DNA of 5,677 bases from positions 1 through 5,677 of the forward strand of contig JANMNO010000123.1 in the NCBI GenBank assembly GCA_031374115.1. The letters are read 5' to 3'. A program made the translations under genes and the position numbers. The stretch is from JAKFWF01 sp031374115. Lineage in GTDB: Bacteria; Pseudomonadota; Alphaproteobacteria; Rhizobiales; Hyphomicrobiaceae. Below, in pieces: positions 1-5,592 of the stretch (position 1 is its first letter; the number at the start of each line of letters is the position of its first letter). The notes beneath the pieces are model-generated. The model made no database searches and was not told the origin of the DNA. It saw nothing but the letters and a program-made list of their open reading frames with translations.

Positions 1-150
1 GACAGTGGCGCCTGGCAGCACCGCACCCGAGGTATCCCTCACGGTCCCCGCGATCGCGCTGACGCCGCCCTGCTGGGCGGAGGCCGAGGCCGTCAGCGCG
101 AGACAACCCAGCACCGTGGCCGTCACGAAACACTTGTTGAATGCAGGCAT
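1..150 (-). CDS. Secreted CarboxypepD_reg-like / Oar-type TonB-dependent receptor, N-terminal part only
   Basis: Partial gene running off the left edge; only the first 50 residues are visible. They begin MPAFNKCFVTATVLGC and read as a Sec signal peptide: a short basic N-terminus (K6), a hydrophobic core to about residue 21, and a likely signal peptidase I site after ASA (residue 25, before QQGG). The mature part, with IAGTVRDTSG and then AVLPGATV, is the first strand pair of a carboxypeptidase-regulatory-like (CarboxypepD_reg) domain. Established knowledge: this plug-side domain at the N-terminus is typical of Oar-like TonB-dependent outer-membrane receptors, which are abundant in Acidobacteriota; other surface proteins with the same domain are possible. 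The start is supported by AAAGGA 6 nt upstream. The gene is divergent from the exporter operon. A cysteine within VLGC could mimic a lipobox, but the hydrophobic stretch continues past it, so a lipoprotein is less likely. The receptor assignment is inference from a short stretch. Confidence 0.72.
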   Translation of the reverse strand, partial: MPAFNKCFVTATVLGCLALTASASAQQGGVSAIAGTVRDTSGAVLPGATV

Positions 151-156
151 CACTTA

Positions 157-162
157 TCCTTT
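157..162 (-). promoter_or_regulatory. Ribosome-binding site of the minus-strand secreted protein
   Basis: On the minus strand this reads AAAGGA, 6 nt before the ATG whose A is at position 150. The spacing is ideal and supports this start over other in-frame options. No convincing promoter hexamers were seen further upstream. Confidence 0.6.
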
Positions 163-193
163 GACGCTAGCGTGGATTTCACCAAGACGTTGT

Positions 194-211
194 GTCCGGC
201 TTCAGCCGGAC
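194..211. repeat. GC-rich perfect hairpin, first of a REP-like pair
   Basis: The arms GTCCGGC and GCCGGAC pair perfectly around TTCA (or 8 bp around TC). The right-hand ten bases, TCAGCCGGAC at 202-211, are also an exact reverse complement of GTCCGGCTGA at 238-247, linking this hairpin to its neighbour. There is no following T-run, so it is not a standard intrinsic terminator. Paired GC hairpins between genes resemble the REP/BIME class of dispersed repeats; whether it recurs in this genome cannot be seen here. Confidence 0.6.
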
Positions 212-225
212 TTGGCACTGTAGCC

Positions 226-244
226 GCCGGGCCTCCAGTCCGGC
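226..244. repeat. GC-rich hairpin, second of a REP-like pair
   Basis: The arms GCCGGGC (226-232) and GTCCGGC (238-244) form a 7-bp stem with one G-T pair around CTCCA. The right arm repeats the GTCCGGC of the first hairpin in direct orientation. The element ends almost exactly where recognisable PPK2 coding sequence starts (about 241-247), so it sits at the boundary between two unrelated stretches of DNA. Confidence 0.55.
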
Positions 245-246
245 TG

Positions 247-465
247 AATGCGCGCGACGAAATGCTGGCACGCACCCACACGGTGGTCGCACCTTGGACG
301 ATCGTCAAGGCTGACAACAAACCGCTGGCCAGGATCAACCTGATCAGAGACCTGCTGACCCGGCTCGAATTCAAGGGAAAGGATCGTCACGCCGATCTCC
401 CAGATCCGAATATTGTTTTCAGCTTCAATGAGGAGGCAATGCGAAATGGATGGCTCGAGAAATGA
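247..465 (+). pseudogene. ppk2: Polyphosphate kinase 2 (PPK2), C-terminal remnant
   Basis: About 72 codons starting NARDEML, then THTVVAPWTIVKADNK, ARINLIRDLL and ending in a short acidic tail with PDPNIVFSFNEEA. This matches the C-terminal end of PPK2 family proteins (pattern ARDxML..T.T..APW.IV.A.DK..ARLN.IR.LL). PPK2 enzymes transfer phosphate between polyphosphate and nucleoside di- or monophosphates in the cytoplasm. The whole kinase core, including the Walker A and B motifs and lid, is absent. The frame stays open leftward (a GTG at 172 could serve as a start), but the residues encoded before 247 do not resemble PPK2 and correspond to the hairpin region. The normal stop is kept (TGA 463-465). 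The remnant overlaps the adaptor gene by 20 nt and contains its ribosome-binding site, implying it was the preceding operon gene. It is unlikely to encode an active enzyme. Recognition rests on remembered family patterns, not an alignment. Confidence 0.75.
431..436 (+). promoter_or_regulatory. Strong ribosome-binding site of the adaptor gene, inside the ppk2 tail
   Basis: A full AGGAGG lies 9 nt before the ATG at 446. It decides the adaptor start: the earlier in-frame TTG at 413 and ATG at 428 lie upstream of this site and lack an equally good one. The site lies within the coding sequence of the ppk2 remnant, a typical arrangement for translational coupling. Confidence 0.7.
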
Positions 466-1483
466 CGGGCCTTGGCCGTTGTTCGTAAGCCGATTTAGCC
501 CACGAACATGGATTGGAATGGGTATCGCAGTTCTGACTCTGGCGCTAGCCACGTGGGTTGCATTGTCCGGGTTCCGATCCAAAGACAGGTCTGTGATCGT
601 CCTGCAAGGCAACATCGACGTGCGGCAGGTCAATCTTGCGTTCAAGGTTGCAGGCCGCATCGCCGAGATGAAGGTCGATGAGGGTGACCGGGTCGAGGCC
701 AGCAAGATTGTTGCGACACTCGACAAGTCGTACTTCGCAGACGAGTTGAGACTGGCTCGTGCACGCGTTGCGGGCCAAGCGGCTGTGTTGGCCAAACTTG
801 TGAGCGGCACGAGGCCTGAAGAGATTGCCCAGGCACGCGCCATTGTTGCCGAGCGCGAGGCCAGCGTTGTGCTAGCCGAAGCGACACTGGGTCGCCAAGC
901 CGACTTGGCAGGCAAAGGCATTTCACCTCACCAAAAGCATGATGAGGCCACCGCTTCGCTGGAACGCGCGCAGGCGTCTCTAAAAGCAGCACAGGCAACA
1001 TTGAAGCTGGCCGAAATCGGTCCGCGGAGCGAGGATATCGACGCAGCCAAGGCGCAATTGGAGGCCGAGAACGCTGCGCTAGCGCAGGCCGAACGCCGGC
1101 TTGTTGATTCAGACCTCGTCGGGCCTACTGCTGGCGTGGTTTTGACGCGCGTCCGCGAGCCCGGAGCAATCGTTGCGGCCGGCGAAACGGTCTTCGCCGT
1201 GACGATCATCTCGCCCGTTTGGGTGCGCAGTTATGTTGCCGAGCCCGAGTTAGGTCGTGTTCAGCCGGGAATGGCCGTCGAGGTTCGCACCGACAGTGGC
1301 AAGACCTATCGTGGCCAGATCGGCTTCATCTCGCCGGTGGCTGAGTTCACGCCGAAATCCGTCGAGACCAAGGAATTGCGCACAAGCCTCGTCTATCGCC
1401 TGCGCGTGATTGTGGACGGGGACACCGCCGGCCTTTTGCAGGGCATGCCGGTCACGGTCGTCACATCGACGGCTACGAGGTGA
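446..1483 (+). CDS. ybhG: HlyD/YbhG-family periplasmic adaptor (membrane fusion protein)
   Basis: A 345-residue protein that would link the inner-membrane ABC exporter encoded downstream to an outer-membrane channel. Visible layout: cytoplasmic N-terminus, one membrane anchor at about residues 22-41, first half of the lipoyl/biotinyl domain about 52-95 (GNIDVRQVNLAFKVAGRI, VDEGDRV), an Ala/Glu/Gln-rich alpha-helical coiled-coil hairpin about 96-220, second lipoyl half about 220-252 (GPTAGVVLTRVREPGAIV) and a beta-barrel domain 255-340 (PVWVRSYV, GQIGFISPVAEFTPKSVET). The last stretches closely match remembered E. coli YbhG (GQIGFVSPTAEFTPKTVET, then LVYRLR and QGMPVTV). A G-x-R-x-E-[DE]-I motif occurs at 121-127 and again at 192-198, as in YbhG. 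The start at 446 is chosen for the AGGAGG at 431-436. First gene of the exporter operon; the ATPase gene begins 3 nt after its stop. No outer-membrane partner is encoded nearby, so a shared TolC-like channel is inferred. Substrate unknown. Confidence 0.93.
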   Translation: MDGSRNDGPWPLFVSRFSPRTWIGMGIAVLTLALATWVALSGFRSKDRSVIVLQGNIDVRQVNLAFKVAGRIAEMKVDEGDRVEASKIVATLDKSYFADELRLARARVAGQAAVLAKLVSGTRPEEIAQARAIVAEREASVVLAEATLGRQADLAGKGISPHQKHDEATASLERAQASLKAAQATLKLAEIGPRSEDIDAAKAQLEAENAALAQAERRLVDSDLVGPTAGVVLTRVREPGAIVAAGETVFAVTIISPVWVRSYVAEPELGRVQPGMAVEVRTDSGKTYRGQIGFISPVAEFTPKSVETKELRTSLVYRLRVIVDGDTAGLLQGMPVTVVTSTATR

Positions 1484-1486
1484 GCT

Positions 1487-3211
1487 ATGAGCGAGACGCT
1501 TGTCCGGCTCAAAGGCGTATCGAAGCGGTTCGGCAGCGGACCTTTTGCCGTCGCCGAGGTCACGACGACAATTCTGGGCGGAGGAATCACCGCTCTCGCA
1601 GGACCCGATGGGGCGGGCAAGACGACGCTTTTGCGCCTGATGTTGGGACTTCTGGAGCCTGACGCCGGCAAGCTCGAGGTTTGCGAACTCGATCCGATCT
1701 CGCAAGCCCCATTGCTTCGGGAAGTCGTTGGCTATATGCCGCAGCGCTTTGGCCTTTATGACGATCTTACGGTCTTTGAGAATTTGTCGCTCTACGCTGA
1801 TTTGCGCGGCGTTACCGGCTCGCAACGGCAGACGAGCTTCGAGCGCCTGTTTGCACTTACGGGCCTCGCTCCATTCACGAGCCGTCTTGCCGGCGCCCTG
1901 TCCGGGGGCATGAAGCAAAAACTTGGCCTTGCCTGCGCACTCGTCCGGTCGCCACGGCTGCTGTTGCTCGATGAGCCCAGTGTCGGTGTCGATCCAATCT
2001 CGCGCCGCGACCTCTGGCGCTTGATCCGCACGCTGGCCGGGGACGGTATCGGCATCGTGTGGAGTACGGCCTATCTCGACGAGGCGGAGCGGTGCGAGCG
2101 GGTGCTCCTTCTGAATGACGGCAAGCTAATTTACGAAGGCGCGCCTTCGGATCTTACGAAACGCATGGCCGGCCGCAGCTTTCACGTGCGCAATGCCGGC
2201 GCTCATCGCAGAGCTGTGCTCGCGGCCGCAGCCAAGCGCTCCAGCATCATCGATGCGGTCATTCAGGGTTCGAGCGTTCGCATCGTGATGGCTGACAATT
2301 CCACCGCCCCGTCAGCCGGCGATTTCGTCGACGCGCCCGGCGTGGATGTGGTCGCGGTGGCGCCGCGGTTCGAGGATGCGTTTATCGATCTCTTGGGCAG
2401 CAAGCAGCCGGCTGTATCTCGTCTTGCCGTGGCGCCGGAGCGCGGGCAATCGACCGAACCGGTTATCGTCGCAAAGGATTTGACCCGTCGCTACGGCTCG
2501 TTCACGGCCGCCAACCGAATTTCATTCTCGATTGGGAAAGGTGAGATCTTCGGGCTGTTGGGCCCGAACGGCGCCGGCAAGTCGACGACCTTCAAGATGC
2601 TTTGCGGCCTTCTTCGCCCGAGTTCGGGTCAAGCGCGCGTCGCCGGGCTCGATGTCGTCGCGCAGACGTCGGCAGCACGCAACCGTCTCGGTTACATGGC
2701 TCAGAAATTCTCGCTCTACGGCGACTTAAGCGTCGCACAGAACCTCGCGTTTTTTGCTGGCGTCTACGGTCTGACCGGTGCGAAACGGCGTGGCGCGGTG
2801 CAGCGCGTCATCGAGGCCTTTGGGCTCGAGCGGTACCTGGACACGAACGCTGGCACACTACCGGCCGGTTACAAGCAGCGGTTGGCACTCTCCTGCGCCA
2901 TCATGCACGAACCCCCCGTCCTCTTTCTCGACGAGCCGACGTCGGGCGTCGATCCGCTCACGCGCCGGGAGTTCTGGGCGCATATCAATGCGCTGGTGCA
3001 GGGCGGGGTCACCGTCATGGTCACGACGCATTTCCTCGACGAGGCCGAATATTGCGATCGCATTGCCCTCATCTATCGGGGGCGCGTGATTGCGATGGGG
3101 TCTCCGGACGATTTGAAAAATAGCGTGCGTACGCAAGCGCTTACCGATCCAACGCTCGAGGATGCATTCATTGCCCTCGTCGAGGCCGACGACAAGAAGG
3201 CGGCCGCATGA
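1487..3211 (+). CDS. ybhF: Double-domain ABC exporter ATPase, YbhF type
   Basis: A 574-residue cytoplasmic ATPase with two fused nucleotide-binding domains that powers the two permeases downstream. First domain (about 5-225): Walker A GPDGAGKTT 39-47, Q-loop Q86, signature LSGGMKQ 138-144, Walker B ending LLLLDEP 158-164 with catalytic E163, D-loop to D169. The switch histidine is replaced by alanine (A195 in STAYLDEAE). Second domain (about 325-545): Walker A GPNGAGKST 359-367, Q406, Walker B VLFLDEP 478-484 with E483, switch H515 in TTHFLDEAE. Its signature is degenerate, LPAGYKQ 458-464. Each domain ends with an EDAFI helix (296-300 and 558-562), typical of ABC-2 drug and polysaccharide export ATPases. 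Length and motifs match E. coli YbhF, which as I recall has serine at the A195 position and LPLGFKQ as its second signature. The start has AGG 6 nt upstream. The fused-permease relative RbbA is excluded because the permeases are separate genes. Confidence 0.95.
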   Translation: MSETLVRLKGVSKRFGSGPFAVAEVTTTILGGGITALAGPDGAGKTTLLRLMLGLLEPDAGKLEVCELDPISQAPLLREVVGYMPQRFGLYDDLTVFENLSLYADLRGVTGSQRQTSFERLFALTGLAPFTSRLAGALSGGMKQKLGLACALVRSPRLLLLDEPSVGVDPISRRDLWRLIRTLAGDGIGIVWSTAYLDEAERCERVLLLNDGKLIYEGAPSDLTKRMAGRSFHVRNAGAHRRAVLAAAAKRSSIIDAVIQGSSVRIVMADNSTAPSAGDFVDAPGVDVVAVAPRFEDAFIDLLGSKQPAVSRLAVAPERGQSTEPVIVAKDLTRRYGSFTAANRISFSIGKGEIFGLLGPNGAGKSTTFKMLCGLLRPSSGQARVAGLDVVAQTSAARNRLGYMAQKFSLYGDLSVAQNLAFFAGVYGLTGAKRRGAVQRVIEAFGLERYLDTNAGTLPAGYKQRLALSCAIMHEPPVLFLDEPTSGVDPLTRREFWAHINALVQGGVTVMVTTHFLDEAEYCDRIALIYRGRVIAMGSPDDLKNSVRTQALTDPTLEDAFIALVEADDKKAAA

Positions 3212-4356
3212 TCTTCGCGTGGATAGACCCTCGTAGCTCTGGACGTGCGCGGCGCATCGCCGCGCTGATCCGCAAGGAGACGCGTCAGATCCTGCGCGAC
3301 CCGAGCAGCCTCATCATTGCCGTTATCCTGCCGCTGACGCTGTTGTTCTTGTTTGGCTACGGGGTTTCCTTCGACGCACGCCGCATCGAGATCGGTTTGG
3401 TGATTGAGGATGCGACTCCCGAAGCGGGAAGTTTCACCGCGTCGTTGACCAGTTCGCCCCTGTTCTCAACGCGTACGGCACGCGACCGGCGTGGTTTCGA
3501 AAACGATCTTGTCGCCGGACGCGTCGACGGCATTGTCGTGCTCGCAGCCGGATTTTCCGGTCAGACCGCACGTGGCGACCGCGCACCGATCCAGGTCATC
3601 GTGGACGGCAGCGATCCCAACAAAGCGACCTTGGTGCGCAATTATCTGCAGGGGGTATGGGCCAATTGGCTGATGCAAGAGGCTATCGCCCGGGGCGAGC
3701 GTCCAGGCATCCCGATTTCGATCGAGGCACGCGTCTGGTTCAACCCGGAGGTTTCCAGCCATCACTATCTTGTACCAGGCTCGATCGCGATCATCCTGAT
3801 GTTGATCGGATCCCTGCTTACAGCGCTCGTCGTCGCACGCGAGTGGGAACGCGGAACGATGGAAGCTTTGCTCGCAACTCCGATCGGCGTCATCGAGATC
3901 ATGGCCGGAAAGCTCATACCCTATTTCGTTCTCGGTATGCTCACCATGACGCTTGCGACCGGCACTGCCATACTTCTGTTCGGTGTTCCCTTCCGCGGAT
4001 CGTTCGCGGTCCTGTCGCTGACGTCGGCTGCGTTCCTGACGACAGCCCTGGCTCAAGGCCTCCTCATCTCGACCTTAACCCGAAACCAGCTCGTCGCCGC
4101 CCAGGTCACGCTGATTTCAGCGTTCCTGCCGAGCTTCTTCCTGTCGGGCTTCGTGTTCGAAATCGCTGGCATGCCCTTACCCTTGCAGATCGCGTCCCAT
4201 GCCGTGCCGGCCCGATACTTCGTCGCGGTGCTACAAACACTGTTCCTCGCGGGAGACGTAGGGTCCGTCATTTGGCCGAACCTCGCGGGACTGGCGTTGA
4301 TCGCTGCCGTTTATCTCACCATGACCGCCCTCAAGACGAAGACAAGATTGGATTGA
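3208..4356 (+). CDS. ybhS: ABC-2 type permease, YbhS type
   Basis: A 382-residue inner-membrane subunit forming, with the next gene's product, the export channel driven by the YbhF-type ATPase. Layout: amphipathic N-terminal helix with IRKETRQILRDP (21-32), first membrane segment about 35-52, a large periplasmic domain about 53-185 ending near VWFNPEVSSHHYLVPG, then five further segments at about 187-209, 234-258, 265-288, 296-316 and 354-374. The conserved cytoplasmic motif REWERGTMEALLATPI (211-226) between segments 2 and 3 is the ABC-2 permease coupling element, and AVPARYFV (332-339) lies after segment 5. This is the ABC2_membrane_3 architecture. The ATG overlaps the ATPase stop as ATGA, with AAGAAGG at 3194-3200 serving as ribosome-binding site inside the ATPase gene. 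Assignment as YbhS rather than YbhR rests on gene order and on the WERGTME and VPARYF wording. Confidence 0.92.
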   Translation: MIFAWIDPRSSGRARRIAALIRKETRQILRDPSSLIIAVILPLTLLFLFGYGVSFDARRIEIGLVIEDATPEAGSFTASLTSSPLFSTRTARDRRGFENDLVAGRVDGIVVLAAGFSGQTARGDRAPIQVIVDGSDPNKATLVRNYLQGVWANWLMQEAIARGERPGIPISIEARVWFNPEVSSHHYLVPGSIAIILMLIGSLLTALVVAREWERGTMEALLATPIGVIEIMAGKLIPYFVLGMLTMTLATGTAILLFGVPFRGSFAVLSLTSAAFLTTALAQGLLISTLTRNQLVAAQVTLISAFLPSFFLSGFVFEIAGMPLPLQIASHAVPARYFVAVLQTLFLAGDVGSVIWPNLAGLALIAAVYLTMTALKTKTRLD

Positions 4357-4359
4357 TCG

Positions 4360-5469
4360 ATGTTCGCCCGCATTTGGCCTCTCTTCGTCAAGGAACTGCT
4401 TGCCAACTGGCGCGACAAAGCGAATCGCTACGTGCTGCTTTTCTCACCTATTATTCAGCTACTGATTTTCTCGTTTGCGGCAACACAGGAGGTCAAGAAT
4501 GTTCCGTTGGCCGTGCTCGATCAGGATCGCACGGTGCTGACGCGCGAGCTGATCTCCCGGTTCGAGGGCTCTCCGCAGTTCTCCCGGGTGATCCGCCTCA
4601 ACGGCGTTGCCGAAATCGCCTCGATCATCGATGCCCGAATTTCCCCCGCTGTCCTGCACATCGGATCGGATTTCTCGCGCAGGCTCAATGCTGGTGAGGC
4701 CGCGAAGATTCAGCTTATTCTGGATGGTCGAAGGTCGAATGCCGCGCAGATTATTCAGGGCTACGCGATTGAAATCGTCGATCGCCTCAACAGCGAATTG
4801 GTCCAGCTTGGTCGTCTGCGCGGACCACCGAGCGTGGTCGTGGCGCGTACCTGGTTCAATCCCAACTCGGACACGCTCTGGTCGACGGTGCCCGGCCTTT
4901 TCGCTGTGCTCATCACCGTTGTCGGGATGATGGTTTCAGGACTGTCGGTCGCCCGTGAGCGCGAGCTCGGCTCCTTCGAACAGTTGCTGGTATCACCATT
5001 GACGTCGACAGAGATCTTGATCGGGAAGGCGCTCTCCGCCTTGGCGATCGCCATGACACAAGGCACCATCGTGATGCTGATCGCCATTTACGTCCTGGGC
5101 ATCCCGATGGAAGGATCAATGATCATGCTCATTGCCGCCATGATCGTGTTCCTCATGTCGGTCATTGGTATCGGACTTTTCGTCTCTGCATTGTCGAGTA
5201 CTCAGCAGCAGGCCATCATCGGCGTCTTCATGTTTCTGGCGCCAGCCATACTGCTTTCGGGTTACGCCACGCCGGTCGCGAACATGCCCGACTGGTTGCA
5301 AACGGTCACGCTCATCAATCCGATCCGGCATTTCGTCGTCATCTCGAAGGGCGTATTCCTGAAGGATCTACCCGCCGACGTCATCATGGCGCACCTCTGG
5401 CCGCTGGCCCTAATTGCGAGTGTGACGCTGGCGGCCGCAGCTTGGCTCTTTCGGCACAAGACGGCGTAG
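4360..5469 (+). CDS. ybhR: ABC-2 type permease, YbhR type
   Basis: A 369-residue second permease of the exporter, almost the same length as E. coli YbhR. Layout: N-terminal helix WPLFVKELLANWRDKANR (6-23), membrane segment about 24-44, periplasmic domain about 45-172 with LILDGRRSNAAQI (119-131) and ending VARTWFNPNSDTLW, then segments at about 176-198, 224-247, 252-276, 284-301 and 343-364. The coupling motif ARERELGSFEQLLVSPL (198-214) matches YbhR (AREREQGTLDQLLVSPL, from memory), as do SSTQQQAIIGVF (279-290), PAILLSGYATPVANMP (295-310) and INPIRHF (319-325). It begins 3 nt after the previous stop with only a weak GGA ribosome-binding site (4350-4352), so translation is probably coupled to ybhS. 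It is the last gene of the operon. Complete and intact. Confidence 0.94.
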   Translation: MFARIWPLFVKELLANWRDKANRYVLLFSPIIQLLIFSFAATQEVKNVPLAVLDQDRTVLTRELISRFEGSPQFSRVIRLNGVAEIASIIDARISPAVLHIGSDFSRRLNAGEAAKIQLILDGRRSNAAQIIQGYAIEIVDRLNSELVQLGRLRGPPSVVVARTWFNPNSDTLWSTVPGLFAVLITVVGMMVSGLSVARERELGSFEQLLVSPLTSTEILIGKALSALAIAMTQGTIVMLIAIYVLGIPMEGSMIMLIAAMIVFLMSVIGIGLFVSALSSTQQQAIIGVFMFLAPAILLSGYATPVANMPDWLQTVTLINPIRHFVVISKGVFLKDLPADVIMAHLWPLALIASVTLAAAAWLFRHKTA

Positions 5470-5534
5470 GTGACGGAGATCATCGTGGGTAGTTTCCGAA
5501 CCTAGCCCAGGCCGCGACGCTGTGCCTTGATATG

Positions 5535-5551
5535 CTTGCACCGGAGTTGCA
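5535..5551 (+). promoter_or_regulatory. Possible sigma-54 (-24/-12) promoter, weak
   Basis: CTTGCACCGGAGTTGCA fits the sigma-54 pattern YTGGCACGrNNNTTGCW with correct spacing between the -24 and -12 blocks. There are two mismatches, one of them the first G of the normally conserved -24 GG. Transcription would start near 5562, about 30 nt before the BI-1 ATG. The same bases can be read as a TTGCA direct repeat, so chance is a serious alternative. No sigma-70 pair with good spacing was found here. Confidence 0.2.
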
Positions 5552-5579
5552 CAAGCCAACCGGCAATTAGCGATTCAGC

Positions 5580-5587
5580 AAGGGTGG
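5580..5587 (+). promoter_or_regulatory. Ribosome-binding site of the BI-1 family gene
   Basis: AAGGGTGG lies 5 nt before the ATG at 5593 (8 nt counting from the GGG), supporting that start. Confidence 0.5.
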
Positions 5588-5592
5588 TTCAA

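Larger units (their letters stand above)
446..5469 (+). other. Exporter operon ybhG-ybhF-ybhS-ybhR
   Basis: Four same-strand genes joined by a 3-nt gap (1484-1486), a 4-nt ATGA overlap (3208-3211) and a 3-nt gap (4357-4359). There is no room for internal promoters or terminators between genes. The order adaptor, double ATPase, permease, permease equals that of the E. coli locus. The predicted assembly is one YbhF chain (two ATPase domains) under a YbhS-YbhR permease heterodimer, with an oligomeric YbhG adaptor in the periplasm. In E. coli this locus is controlled by the TetR-family regulator CecR and linked to sensitivity to cefoperazone and chloramphenicol, and YbhFSR has been reported to export tetracycline and cations; transfer of those substrates to this operon is inference. 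The promoter probably lay upstream of the original intact ppk2. Confidence 0.88.
5470..5592. other. Intergenic region between the exporter operon and the BI-1 gene
   Basis: The 123 bases after the ybhR stop contain no open reading frame of note. A bulged, T-run-free fold at 5487-5508 is too weak to call a terminator. A sigma-54-like match lies at 5535-5551 and a ribosome-binding site at 5580-5587. Read-through from the operon into the next gene cannot be excluded. Confidence 0.5.

Noticed and set aside
65..80. Perfect 6-bp hairpin CCGCCC-TGCT-GGGCGG.
   Set aside because: It lies inside the coding sequence of the minus-strand secreted protein, at the QQGG region, and is easily explained by GC-rich codons.
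332..346. Paired GATCA sequences suggesting a regulator-binding site (FNR-like).
   Set aside because: They do not match the TTGAT-N4-ATCAA consensus and are within the conserved ppk2 coding stretch.
150..374. Minus-strand open frame whose TGA overlaps the ATG of the secreted protein (TGATG), resembling a coupled upstream gene.
   Set aside because: It is antisense to the ppk2 remnant and hairpins, its product shows no family features, and the downstream ATG has its own good ribosome-binding site.
202..921. Minus-strand open frame of 239 codons across the ppk2 remnant and adaptor gene.
   Set aside because: Antisense shadow of the adaptor coding sequence with a low-complexity Ser/Ala/Arg-rich product and no motif.
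1250..1918. Minus-strand open frame of 222 codons across the adaptor-ATPase boundary.
   Set aside because: Antisense to two clearly real genes, with no recognisable domain and biased composition.
2459..3100. Possible recent internal duplication producing the two ATPase domains.
   Set aside because: The domains differ markedly in sequence and the same two-domain layout is characteristic of the YbhF family, so the duplication is ancient.
3657..4697. Long + strand open frame (346 codons) overlapping both permease genes in another frame.
   Set aside because: Its translation is rich in Arg, His and Pro with no recognisable domain, and it is fully covered by two well-supported permeases. It is a shadow caused by high GC content.
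5487..5508. Possible terminator hairpin after the last permease gene.
   Set aside because: The stem needs two bulges and has no following T-run, so it does not qualify as an intrinsic terminator.
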